This document shows, piece by piece, positions 26,604 to 35,121 of a DNA stretch of 64,000 nt. The DNA is taken from assembly GCF_002210165.1 (NCBI RefSeq), contig NZ_AQQP01000004.1, positions 62,001-126,000 of the forward strand, in the 5' to 3' direction. Source of the stretch: Phaeobacter sp. 22II1-1F12B (GTDB taxonomy: Bacteria > Pseudomonadota > Alphaproteobacteria > Rhodobacterales > Rhodobacteraceae). Below the pieces are notes generated by a model. It was not told the DNA's origin and made no database searches. It saw only the letters and a list, made by a program, of their open reading frames with translations. How positions within the stretch are numbered: position 1 is the first letter of the stretch; each line of letters starts with the position of its first letter. The translations under genes and the position numbers were made by a program.

Positions 26604-27995
26604 TTACGCGACCTCGATCCATGTATTCATGCCGGAAGCCGCATGGGCAAGCATGTGGCAGTGGAACAGCCACTTGCCTGGGTTGTGGGCGACAAAGGCG
26701 ATTTCGAGCGGCTGGTTCGGCAGGCTCAGGATCGTGTCGCGCATCGGACCCAGGCTCCCATTGGCGCGGACCTGCCGGAAATGCATGCCGTGAAGATGCA
26801 TGGCATGGGCAAAAACCGTGTCATTCATCAGTTTTAGCCGGACGGTTTCGCCCATGTTGAGCTGGGCGAAGGGTGTCTCGGTCATACCGACCTGACCCGC
26901 AAGAGCCCAGAACTGGCCTTTCTGCATCAGTTCCCGGAAACCCATGTCGCGCCCTTGGTAGTTGGCCGAGCTGAGACCGCGCATGGCACCGCCCTCCATC
27001 GTCATCTCGAGCTGTTGCGCCGTGTCGAGGCCGGGCACATCCATGCGTGGGTTCGGGGGCAGTGCGAGGGGAGCATCGCGCGTATGGGTTGCGGCTTTTC
27101 CAGTGACGGGCATGCGGACGAGCACCTGCCAGCTGTCGTCATTTGCAAGGTGCAGCAGGCCGGCTTCTTCCCCTGTATCTGCGATAACATCCACAATCAG
27201 GTCCACGCGCTGGGCGGGGGCGAGGGTGATCGCGCCGTCCACAGGTTCGGGTTTCTCAAGCGGCATGCCATCAAGGGCGATGGTCCAGCCTTTCAGCCCG
27301 TGCAGCCGCAGATCCAAGATGCGCGCGTTTGCGGCGTTGATCAGGCGCAGGCGCAGCCTTTCGTGTCGCTTTGCGGGCAGGACGGGATCATACGTCCCAT
27401 TGGCACCGAGGAGGTTGCCGATGCGTCCGGCGTGGCTCAGCATCATCGGGTGGTTGAAAGGCTCGGAGAATTGCGCGGTATCGGGGTTCAGCAGCCAGTC
27501 GTCAAAGAGGATGACCTCGTCGCGGTCCACATCGGGCGGTTCCTGTTCCTCGACGATCAGCGGACCGGCAAGGCCGCGCGCGACCTGCTCCATCGAGTTG
27601 GTATGTGCGTGGTACCAGTAGGTGCCCGCGTCCGGCGTGGTGAAATCGTAGTCGAAGATTTCGCCGGGCGGGACCGCATCCTGCGTCAGACCGGCAACAC
27701 CATCCATCGCGTTGTCTATGCGGATGCCATGCCAGTGGATCGAAGTCGGGACTGGCAGGTCGTTCACCAGCCGCCGCTTCAGTCGGCCCCCTTGGGGGAT
27801 GCGCAGGGTTGAGCCGGGGATCTTGCCATCATAGCTCCACACATCGGTCATCGCGTATTGCGGTGGTGCGATCTGTGCCTTGGCCATTCGCGCGGTAAGT
27901 GGCATTGGCGTCGACGCGCTGACGGGCAGGGCAAGCGCAGCCGAAGCGCCAGCCATTGCGGTGCAAAATCCGCGTCTTGTCAGGTTTGCTGCCAT
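26604..27995 (-). CDS. Tat-exported multicopper oxidase
   Basis: 463 residues starting with a twin-arginine signal (NLTRRGFCTAMAG, cleavage near VSAS). The three cupredoxin domains carry all four copper motifs: SIHWHG near residue 96, YWYHAHT near 132, HAMHLHG near 405 and FHCHMLAHAASGM near 448. The T1 and trinuclear sites are therefore complete. The size and motifs fit the CueO/CopA-like laccase group that oxidises Cu(I), metals or phenols in the periplasm. It lacks an obvious Met-rich insert. It shares its strand and a short gap with the cytochrome c' gene. Confidence 0.92.
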   Translation of the reverse strand: MAANLTRRGFCTAMAGASAALALPVSASTPMPLTARMAKAQIAPPQYAMTDVWSYDGKIPGSTLRIPQGGRLKRRLVNDLPVPTSIHWHGIRIDNAMDGVAGLTQDAVPPGEIFDYDFTTPDAGTYWYHAHTNSMEQVARGLAGPLIVEEQEPPDVDRDEVILFDDWLLNPDTAQFSEPFNHPMMLSHAGRIGNLLGANGTYDPVLPAKRHERLRLRLINAANARILDLRLHGLKGWTIALDGMPLEKPEPVDGAITLAPAQRVDLIVDVIADTGEEAGLLHLANDDSWQVLVRMPVTGKAATHTRDAPLALPPNPRMDVPGLDTAQQLEMTMEGGAMRGLSSANYQGRDMGFRELMQKGQFWALAGQVGMTETPFAQLNMGETVRLKLMNDTVFAHAMHLHGMHFRQVRANGSLGPMRDTILSLPNQPLEIAFVAHNPGKWLFHCHMLAHAASGMNTWIEVA

Positions 27996-28223
27996 CGCTG
28001 TTTTTCCCGTTGCCAAGTTGCTGTTTGTGTATGGCGGCAATGTTAAACGCGGCTGTGGGCCGAGTCAGGTCATTGGATAGCAGGATCCGGGTGATATTCC
28101 GACAATGTGATCGAAGCGGTTCGCCGACAGCAGGTCGGGCGACTTCGGTCTTTTCTAAATCAGACTGGAACGCAGATTGATTGTTGAACCGCGCCGAGGT
28201 GAAACGGCGCGGTCCGGAGAGCT

Positions 28224-30524
28224 TTATGCGTCCACGCCCATGGGCAGATGGCGGCGCCGTTCTCCGGTCGCGGCGAACAGCCCGTTGGCAATGGCGGGGG
28301 ATACCGGCGGGACGCCGGGTTCGCCCACGCCGGTGGCATGGACCGAGAAGGGATGCGGTACGATATGGGTAACCACCGTGGGGTAGTTGTCCGAGCGCAC
28401 CACGTCGTAATCGTAATAGTTCGACTGCAAAACCGCGCCATCCTCGAAGGTGATCCCCGAATGCAGGGCCACTGTCATGCCCATGACGGCGGCACCCTGT
28501 ATCTGGCTTTCGATCCGTTCGGGGTTCGCGGCAAAGCCGCAGTCGATGGCCATGTGCATCTCGGGCACGGTAATCCGGCCATCCGCCACCTTTACCCGTG
28601 CCGCGCAGGCGACATAGGACACAAAGCTGCGGTGCACGGCGAGCCCGATACCTTCGCCTTCGGGCAGGTCCTCGCCGTAGCCGATACCGTCGGCAGCCAT
28701 ATTGAGGACATTTGCCAGCCGGCCCGTTTCGATGGGGAACTCGGCCATCGGCTCACCATAGTTCCAGAAGTTGTCGGGCAGCCCGGCTGCTGTCGGGTCG
28801 AGAGTGCGTGGCGCGCCGATGAGTTCCAGCCACATCTCCCTCTGGTCCTTGCCAAGTTCCTGGGCCAGCTCGCCCACGCAAGAGCCCACGGCCCATGCGT
28901 GCGGGATGTTGGACACCGCGCGGAACCAGCCGATCCGGGTATGCGCGAGCGCCTTGCCGTGCTCGCACCGGATATTGGGCAGATCGAATGGCAGGTCGGT
29001 CATCCCCATGGCAAGTTCGATGGGCAGCATGTTGCCTTCGTCTGGCGCGAAGGTGGACAGGATCGAGGGCGCGACGGAGCGGTGCCGCCAGCCGGTGACC
29101 TTGCTCGCGTCATCCAGAGCGACATCGATCCGTTCTGCCGAGGTGGTGTGATAGAACGAATGCTTTACGTCATCCTCGCGGGTCCATTGCACCCGCACCG
29201 GCGCGCCCAGCTCTTTGGACAGAAGTGCCGCCTCGGTGACAAAATCGGCCTTGGACTTGCGTCCGAAACCGCCACCGAGAAGCGTGACATGGACGGTGAC
29301 CTGTTCGGGTTCGAGCCCAAGTGCTTTGGCCGTATCCGTTCGCGTGGTGTAGGGGCTTTGGACCGGGGCCCATATCTCGAGCTTGCCATCCGCGTAGCTG
29401 GCAATGGCGGCTGGCGGCTCCATCGGGATGTGGGCCATGTGGTCCTGCGTGTAGGTGCCGGAAAACGTCTTTGCGGCGCTGGCGAAGGCGGCGTCGATAT
29501 CGCCTTGGTCGCGAGCGATGGTACCCGGGTTCTCCGATTGGGCGATCAGATCGGCCATGTAGCTTTCGGAGTTGTATTCCCCGTGCGGCCCAGCCTCCCA
29601 TTCGATCTCGAGCATATCCCGTCCCTGCAGCGCGGCCCAGGTATTGCTGGCCACAACGGCGATCCCGCCGAGCGGGGCAAAGAGGGGCGGTGCAGAGATA
29701 TAGGGAATTTCATGCACGCTTTCGACGCCCGAAACGGCCAGCGCTTGGGTCGCGTCATAGGACGCAGCCTTGCCCCCGAGGACCGGTGGGCGGGCGATCA
29801 CGGCGAATTTCATACCCGGCAAGGTCACATCGGCGCCATAGACTGCGTCGCCGGTGGTGATGTCGTGCAGATCGGTGATCTGGACCTCGCCCTTGCCGAT
29901 ATAGCGGAACTGGTCCTCGGTTTTGTAGGCGATCTCTTCATGGGGCGGGACCGGCTGTGCCATCGCCGCTGCGGCCAGATCGCCAAAGCCCATGGTCTGA
30001 CCGGCAGGGCCTTTGACCTCGTGCATTTCGACGGTGACATCCGCGGGATCGGCGCCCCATTCCTCGGCCGCGGCGCGGGCCAGCATGGTGCGCACCGCGC
30101 CACCGATCTTGCGCGCCATCTGGATATGGTGACGCATCGAGCGCGAGCCGTCGGTGTCCTGATTGCCGTATTTCGGTTCGTCGCCGGGGGCCTGCACGAT
30201 TTTCACGCGCGACCAGTCGGCCTCCATTTCGTCGGCCATCACCATCGGGATCGAGGTGCGGCTACCGGTGCCCATTTCCGAGCGGTGGGCGACCAGCGTC
30301 ACCGTGCCGTCGGCATCGATTGACACGAAGATCAGGGGATCGTCGACGATACCGTGGGGCATGTCGGTGCCGCCAACGGCGTAGGTGTCAAAGGCGCGGG
30401 CCGGAACGGCGTAAGCGGCCAGTGCAAACGCGCCGGAAGTGCCAAGAAATCCCCGGCGGGTGATTTTTTCGAATTTTACCCGCGCAGTGGCGGTTTCGAT
30501 CAGCGGTTCAAGATACTTGAGCAT
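28224..30524 (-). CDS. iorB: Molybdopterin-binding aldehyde/N-heterocycle dehydrogenase large subunit (IorB type)
   Basis: 766 residues of the xanthine dehydrogenase family, in the fused-duplicated group of isoquinoline 1-oxidoreductase and membrane aldehyde dehydrogenases. A Tat signal (ITRRGFLGTSGAFALAAYAVPARA) starts near residue 21, so it works in the periplasm. The molybdenum site segments GGGFGRKSKADF and the catalytic Glu in VGEPGVPPVSPAIANG near the C-terminus are present. It starts 3 bases after the stop of the iron-sulfur subunit. The substrate could be an aldehyde or an N-heterocycle; the symbol denotes the family, not a proven activity. Confidence 0.88.
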   Translation of the reverse strand: MLKYLEPLIETATARVKFEKITRRGFLGTSGAFALAAYAVPARAFDTYAVGGTDMPHGIVDDPLIFVSIDADGTVTLVAHRSEMGTGSRTSIPMVMADEMEADWSRVKIVQAPGDEPKYGNQDTDGSRSMRHHIQMARKIGGAVRTMLARAAAEEWGADPADVTVEMHEVKGPAGQTMGFGDLAAAAMAQPVPPHEEIAYKTEDQFRYIGKGEVQITDLHDITTGDAVYGADVTLPGMKFAVIARPPVLGGKAASYDATQALAVSGVESVHEIPYISAPPLFAPLGGIAVVASNTWAALQGRDMLEIEWEAGPHGEYNSESYMADLIAQSENPGTIARDQGDIDAAFASAAKTFSGTYTQDHMAHIPMEPPAAIASYADGKLEIWAPVQSPYTTRTDTAKALGLEPEQVTVHVTLLGGGFGRKSKADFVTEAALLSKELGAPVRVQWTREDDVKHSFYHTTSAERIDVALDDASKVTGWRHRSVAPSILSTFAPDEGNMLPIELAMGMTDLPFDLPNIRCEHGKALAHTRIGWFRAVSNIPHAWAVGSCVGELAQELGKDQREMWLELIGAPRTLDPTAAGLPDNFWNYGEPMAEFPIETGRLANVLNMAADGIGYGEDLPEGEGIGLAVHRSFVSYVACAARVKVADGRITVPEMHMAIDCGFAANPERIESQIQGAAVMGMTVALHSGITFEDGAVLQSNYYDYDVVRSDNYPTVVTHIVPHPFSVHATGVGEPGVPPVSPAIANGLFAATGERRRHLPMGVDA

Positions 30525-30527
30525 GAC

Positions 30528-30980
30528 TTAGATCCCCGTGCTGGCGTGACGGACGGCATCGACGATGCGCTGGTAGCAGCCGCACCGGCAGACATTTCCG
30601 GCCATGGCTTCCAGGATTTGGTCATCCGTGGGCTTTGGCGTTTCGGTCAGGAAGGCAGCCGCCTGCATGATCTGTCCGGGCTGACAAAAGCCGCATTGCG
30701 GAACGTTGAGATCGCGCCAGGCGACCTGAACCGGGTGATTGCCCGCGGGGTCCAGCCCCTCGATCGTTGTCACCGCCTTGCCCTCGACGCTGCCGAGGCT
30801 TGTCTGGCAGGACCGCACGGCTTCGCCTTCGACATGTACGGTGCAGGCTCCGCAAAGCCCCGCGCCGCAGCCGTATTTGGTTCCGGTAAGCCCTGCCGCG
30901 TCCCGGATGGCCCAGAGAAGCGGCATGGTCGGGTCTACGTCAAAGTCCCGCTCGGCGCCGTTCAGAGTTATCTTGGTCAT
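30528..30980 (-). CDS. iorA: 2Fe-2S subunit of the molybdenum dehydrogenase (IorA type)
   Basis: 150 residues with the two [2Fe-2S] domains of the family: a plant-ferredoxin-type cluster (CGAGLCGAC near 38-46, Cys58) and the second helical cluster (CGFC at 96-99 and CRCGC near 130). It passes electrons from the Mo cofactor to an acceptor, probably a cytochrome. It has no signal peptide of its own and would be carried out with the Tat-bearing large subunit. GGAGGAAG precedes the ATG at 30980. No FAD subunit is present, as expected for this group. Confidence 0.92.
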   Translation of the reverse strand: MTKITLNGAERDFDVDPTMPLLWAIRDAAGLTGTKYGCGAGLCGACTVHVEGEAVRSCQTSLGSVEGKAVTTIEGLDPAGNHPVQVAWRDLNVPQCGFCQPGQIMQAAAFLTETPKPTDDQILEAMAGNVCRCGCYQRIVDAVRHASTGI

Positions 30981-31283
30981 GTCTTCCTCCCGAAAATGCA
31001 AACCGTGGCGGTCAAAGCGAAATCGGCGCTTTTGAATTCAGGGACACGCTCTTATCAGAATCGCCGCCAGGTTGTGCGATCCTAGCACAAAATGCCTGCA
31101 GGCTCAGCATTGTATGAAGCTGTGGCAATTGCAGGTTGTTGAGGGGCTTGGGTACCTCGGGAAATAGAAGATCCGTGGGGGGTCAAGGAACTTTGACCCA
31201 AGGCAATTTTCGCCTTTGAATTTTGCCTTGGGTTGGTCGGGGATGCGTGCCGGGTTTTGCGTCTTTCTGGTCCGGCCGATCTC
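30981..31283. other. Leader region upstream of iorA with two overlapping hairpins
   Basis: 303 bases between phzF-like and iorA, both on the minus strand. Two inverted repeats share bases. GGGTCAA/TTGACCC is at 31180-31186 and 31193-31199. The perfect 10-base CCCAAGGCAA/TTGCCTTGGG is at 31197-31206 and 31223-31232. They cannot form at the same time. Neither has a T-run. They may end the phzF message or act in an iorAB leader. Confidence 0.5.
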
Positions 31284-32135
31284 TTATCGGCCGATGGCTC
31301 GTGTCGATCCCGAAACCCTGATGCCTTCACCAGCCACATTGCCGATTTCGGCATGAAGCAGGGATCGCGATCCCATGTCCTCGCCCTGTACGATGTCGAT
31401 GGCGCCGCCATGCGGCCAGCCGATGTCACGGAGATAACCCGAAAGGGCCGCAGCGGCTGCCCCCGTTGCCGGGTCTTCGAGGACGCCGCCGACGGCAAAG
31501 GCGTTGCGGCTGTGAAATTTCCGTTTTGTCTCGATCCAGACGAGGTCTATTGTCGTCAGTCCGTGCTGGCGCATCAGGCGTGCGCCTTCCGTCAGATCAT
31601 AGTCCATCCGGGCAAGCGCAGCCATGTCGCGAAGCGCGAGGACCAGATGGTCGTTCCCGGCATGAGCAAGCCCGGGCGGGAGGGCGGGATCGAGATCGGA
31701 GGGCTCGTAGCCGAAGAGTTTCAGCGCGGCGACGACAAGATCGGGATGCGCGGCAGCGCTGCGGGTCGGTGGTGAGGTCAGGGTGGCCTGAACGGTGTCG
31801 CCGTCGAGATGGGCTTCGACAGTGATGTTTCCCGAATTGAGGTGCAGTGAGAAGGTGCCCTCTCCTCCCTGTTTGGCAAGGACGCTGCCAAGCGCCACGG
31901 TGGCATGGCCGCAGAACGCGACCTCTTCCTCGGGTGAGAAATAGCGCACGCGCCAGCCACCCGCTTCAGGCGCCGCAAAGACGGTTTCGGAATATCCCAC
32001 GTCAGCCGCGATCTTCTGCATCTCGGCCTCAGACGGGAGCGCTTTGCCCACGACAACGCCTGCAGGGTTTCCACCAGTGGCCCCATCGGAAAACGCCGCC
32101 AATCGCTTGATCTCGGTTGTAGTGTTCGTGTCCAT
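31284..32135 (-). CDS. PhzF-family isomerase/epimerase-like protein
   Basis: 283 residues of the PhzF family, which shares the diaminopimelate epimerase fold. The family start FSDGATGGNPAGVVV and the catalytic-Glu region (GYSETVFA near residue 50) are visible, with FCGHATVALGSVLA near 74 and a C-terminal DPATGAAAAALSGYL loop equivalent. The reaction is unknown for most members; no phenazine genes are near. It is cytoplasmic and transcribed alone or ahead of iorAB. Confidence 0.9.
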   Translation of the reverse strand: MDTNTTTEIKRLAAFSDGATGGNPAGVVVGKALPSEAEMQKIAADVGYSETVFAAPEAGGWRVRYFSPEEEVAFCGHATVALGSVLAKQGGEGTFSLHLNSGNITVEAHLDGDTVQATLTSPPTRSAAAHPDLVVAALKLFGYEPSDLDPALPPGLAHAGNDHLVLALRDMAALARMDYDLTEGARLMRQHGLTTIDLVWIETKRKFHSRNAFAVGGVLEDPATGAAAAALSGYLRDIGWPHGGAIDIVQGEDMGSRSLLHAEIGNVAGEGIRVSGSTRAIGR

Positions 32136-32204
32136 TGTCAGATCCTATCAAAGTAATTTCGTCGACACGCACCGAGGCGTGGCCTTGCCCATGCGGATGC
32201 GAGT

Positions 32205-32229
32205 TGACCGGCAGGGGCGCTGCCGGTCA
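32205..32229 (-). terminator. Hairpin after the YHS-domain gene
   Basis: TGACCGGCAG and CTGCCGGTCA form a perfect 10-base stem with a 5-base loop, 10 bases past the stop of the YHS gene on the minus strand. Confidence 0.6.
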
Positions 32230-32238
32230 GTCGTGACG

Positions 32239-32727
32239 TTACAAGCTGCCAACGGCGGCGTGTTGAATGGTTGGCCAGATTTCTTCCGCCTTGCTGATCG
32301 TGCCTTCTGGATCTTCCTTGTATTTCGCAAACACCGCAGCATTCACAAACAGGTACAGTTTGCCATCGACAATATCGGCATAGCTCGGATCGCCGTCCAG
32401 CTTCTTGCCAAGCGCGACGGCGAAGGCGCAGAACCCACCGTATTGCGGCAGGTATTTGCCCGGATCGGCCTCGAACATCGCGGCGGTCGTTTCGGACGAA
32501 AAGTAATAGGCCACACCGTCATGGATCACGGTCTGGGTTGCCGCGCCGGTGGCGACAGCGTTCAGTGTCGAGAGCGCAACCGGGTCAATGCCGCGCAGCG
32601 CCAGAGGCACGCCGTCAATCGTATAGCCGTTGGTGACGTTGTATTCATCCTCGGCCATGGCCGGGGTCGCGATGGCCCAGGCAACGCTCATTGCGAGGAA
32701 CAGGTGGGTGAGAGGTTTGGAGTACAT
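32239..32727 (-). CDS. Periplasmic YHS-domain protein
   Basis: 162 residues with a signal peptide (cleavage after AMA near residue 25). The mature part is the YHS-type domain seen in secreted bacterial proteins: GYTIDGVPLALRGIDPVAL, YYFSSETTAAMFEADPGKYLPQYGGFCAFAVALGKKLDGDP, then KLYLFVNAAVFAKYKEDPE. YHS domains are small modules thought to bind metals, with the conserved Tyr/His or Cys region here in GGFCAFA. The exact role is unknown. Flanking hairpins on both sides suggest a single-gene transcript. AAAGGAAA precedes the ATG. Confidence 0.88.
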   Translation of the reverse strand: MYSKPLTHLFLAMSVAWAIATPAMAEDEYNVTNGYTIDGVPLALRGIDPVALSTLNAVATGAATQTVIHDGVAYYFSSETTAAMFEADPGKYLPQYGGFCAFAVALGKKLDGDPSYADIVDGKLYLFVNAAVFAKYKEDPEGTISKAEEIWPTIQHAAVGSL

Positions 32728-32835
32728 TGGTTTTTCCTTTGTTTGGGCCTGTAATGGGAGGCCTGTCAGGCGATGTCTGAATGTTTCGCCGGACGCGCCA
32801 GGTTTCGAAAATCCGGCGGTGTTGGCGGTGAAAAT

Positions 32836-32880
32836 GGTCCGGCCCCTGTGAGGCGAGTTGGGACGAGAAGGGGCCGGACC
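32836..32880 (-). terminator. 12-base perfect inverted repeat after the isochorismatase-like gene
   Basis: GGTCCGGCCCCT (32836-32847) and AGGGGCCGGACC (32869-32880) are exact complements around a 21-base loop, followed on the minus strand by ATTTTC. It lies about 90 bases after the isochorismatase-like stop. Confidence 0.6.
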
Positions 32881-32968
32881 CTGCGGCGACCTGCCGGAAT
32901 GGGCGGGCGGCAGACCGCATGCTTGGGCCGCAGTCGGATCCGGGAGCGGGGACCCACTGCCACCGGCA

Positions 32969-33820
32969 TTACATCGCGTGGGCTTCCTCGATCGCGCGCA
33001 CGGTGTTTTCGGTATTGTCCACGGCGCTGGCGATCATGCGGAAGTTGGTAAGCGAGGCGGCATAGCCATCGTAATGTGCGGTGATCGCACCGGCGGTGGC
33101 ATCGGTGACGACCATGACTTCGAAACCGGCCTCGACCAGCGCCCGCATGTGGGATTCAGTGCAGAGGTTGGACGACATGCCGCCAAGGATGACCTTGTCG
33201 ATGCCTGCCTTGCGGAGTTGCAGAAGCAGGTCGTTGCTTTCCGGCCCGTAGACCTTGTGGGGGCTGGTGACGACGGTTTCGCCATTGTTGATGTAGGGCT
33301 TGTATCGTTCCAGCCAGTCCGCACCGGAGCCTTCGAAACCGGTAATGTCCAACGCTGTCGGACGGTCGAACATGCCCAGTTGGTGCATCACCGTTTCGAG
33401 CGTGCCCTCGAAGTGCCATTTGTGGTCGTGTTCGTAGTAGTAATGGGGCGAGACGAATACCGGCATCCCGGCTTTCTCGGCGGCGGCGAACAGCGACTCG
33501 AGGTTTTCGACCGTTCCGTTGGCGGTGATGCTTTCGCCCACTACGCCCCAGGTCACGCCGTCGGGCGAGAGAAAGTCATTCTGCGGGTCCGTGATCACAA
33601 GCGCCGTATCACCGGCGGTGATGTCGAAACCGGGCATTGGTAGGCCATCGTTGATTGGCGGCAGAGTGGCCGTTGCGGCGCGCACTTCGCCGTCTTGCGC
33701 CATGGCCGGGCCGGTGCCGAGCCCGACGACTGCGGCACCTGCGGCAACCGTCAGCCCGGCGCCAAAACAGGCGCCAACGACAGACAGGGCCAGTTTGATG
33801 TTTCGCTTCTTCAATTCCAT
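32969..33820 (-). CDS. Exported isochorismatase-fold hydrolase
   Basis: 283 residues. The N-terminus is a long hydrophobic signal (residues 8-41, ending GPAMA), which is unusual for this normally cytoplasmic family. The catalytic triad is visible: Asp78 in ITDPQNDF, a Lys in SPHKVYGPE near residue 183, and the nucleophilic Cys in MSSNLCTESHMRALVEAG near residue 217. Members hydrolyse isochorismate, nicotinamide, ureas or N-carbamoyl compounds; the substrate here is unknown. AAGGAGGAAG precedes the ATG. An AraC-type regulator gene is divergent from it. Confidence 0.9.
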   Translation of the reverse strand: MELKKRNIKLALSVVGACFGAGLTVAAGAAVVGLGTGPAMAQDGEVRAATATLPPINDGLPMPGFDITAGDTALVITDPQNDFLSPDGVTWGVVGESITANGTVENLESLFAAAEKAGMPVFVSPHYYYEHDHKWHFEGTLETVMHQLGMFDRPTALDITGFEGSGADWLERYKPYINNGETVVTSPHKVYGPESNDLLLQLRKAGIDKVILGGMSSNLCTESHMRALVEAGFEVMVVTDATAGAITAHYDGYAASLTNFRMIASAVDNTENTVRAIEEAHAM

Positions 33821-34055
33821 GATCTTCCTCCTTTTTCGCGCTTGTCGGCGCAGGTGATTTCAAAGCCACCGGAGACCGGGCGCGACCAACTTTGTGGTCG
33901 TTTATTTGCCTGTCTCCGTATGCCTCTTGGATATGCTTTGGGTGGCGTGGCGGTATTGACCCGACCTGACAGAAACTTGACGTCGCGTGACAAAGCGGGA
34001 CAGAATGCGCCGGTCTCGGCACAGCCCGGGGGAATGGGCTGTCGGAGGAAGGGGC

Positions 34056-35078
34056 GTGACGGAAATTTCAGCGATGTTCGTGCGCAAGCAGGTGAGCGAG
34101 GCGCGCAACGTTTCGGACAAGGCCAAGCTATTCGCTTTGGTTGGACTGACCGAAGAGTCCGCGCGCGCGCCCGACGCCAAGATCAAGACGGCTGATTACT
34201 TTACCCTGCTGGAAAAGATCGCAGAGAGCGAATGGCCCGATCCGGCCTTCCACATGCGCGTCTGCGCCGCCATGCGATGTGAGGAATTCGGCGCGGTCGG
34301 GTTAGCCATGAAATCGGCGCCGACCCTGCGCCACGCCTTTGAGCGGATGCATCGGTACGCGCGGCTCTACAACAGTTCTTCGGCCTTTGCCGTCGAGGAA
34401 AAAGGCAATGTCTATTGCTGGACCCATCGCAGGCCGCAGCCTGCGCGGCTTGGCAATTACCTGTCCAACGAAGCTGCGCTTGCGACCTTTCTCACGCTGT
34501 GTCGCGAGTCGAGCAGGCCGGACCTAAAACCTGTCCGACTTCAGTTCGCGCACCGGCGCGAGGGAAGCACCACGGCGCTGACCGATCATTTCGGCATAGA
34601 GCCGATCTTTGATCAGGAATTGGACGGGATGCAATTCGCGGTCGAGGACGTGGATCGTGCCAGCCCGATTGGGGACCTCGGAATATGGAAGTTCTTCTCG
34701 GATCACCTGGAAAGCACGCTTCCCCCGATGGAGACGGAGCCGGACAAGCTGGCGGCACAGGTGATCGAAGAGGTCGCGGGGCTGCTTAGCGGCGGGGTGC
34801 CGCAGCTTGCCGAGGTCGCGGCACGTCTGGGTCTGGGCACGCGCACCCTGCAGCGTCGCCTGTCCGACGGCGGCAAAAGCTATCAGGAGCTTGTGGCCGA
34901 AGCTCGCAGGCGGCTGGCTCGCAAACTGTTGCGACGCTCGGAATACTCACTTGCCGAAATCGCGTTTCTGACCGGCTTTTCTGAGCAAAGCGCCTTTACC
35001 CGCGCTTTTAAACGCGGCGAAGGCATAACCCCGCGTGCCTTCCGGCAGAGTACGCTGTCGCCCGTCCATGCCGGGTGA
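34056..35078 (+). CDS. AraC family transcriptional regulator
   Basis: 340 residues. The N-terminal 200 or so residues look like the arabinose-binding-like domain of the OruR/VirS group (EEFGAVGLAMKSAPTLRHAFERMHRYARLYN). The C-terminal AraC helix-turn-helix pair is clear: LAEVAARLGLGTRTLQRRLSDGG and SLAEIAFLTGFSEQSAFTRAFKR near 300. The start is GTG at 34056, preceded by GGAGGAAGG, which is better placed than any ATG. It is divergent from the isochorismatase-fold hydrolase across 235 bases and probably controls it. The inducer is unknown. Confidence 0.88.
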   Translation: MTEISAMFVRKQVSEARNVSDKAKLFALVGLTEESARAPDAKIKTADYFTLLEKIAESEWPDPAFHMRVCAAMRCEEFGAVGLAMKSAPTLRHAFERMHRYARLYNSSSAFAVEEKGNVYCWTHRRPQPARLGNYLSNEAALATFLTLCRESSRPDLKPVRLQFAHRREGSTTALTDHFGIEPIFDQELDGMQFAVEDVDRASPIGDLGIWKFFSDHLESTLPPMETEPDKLAAQVIEEVAGLLSGGVPQLAEVAARLGLGTRTLQRRLSDGGKSYQELVAEARRRLARKLLRRSEYSLAEIAFLTGFSEQSAFTRAFKRGEGITPRAFRQSTLSPVHAG

Positions 35079-35121
35079 GAACAGTTTACCCTGCGGTCTG
35101 AAATGTGTTGGCCGAATAGGC

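Noticed and set aside
28248-30323. 691-codon open frame on the plus strand
   Set aside because: It is antisense to the molybdenum dehydrogenase large subunit, whose motifs and Tat signal are clear.
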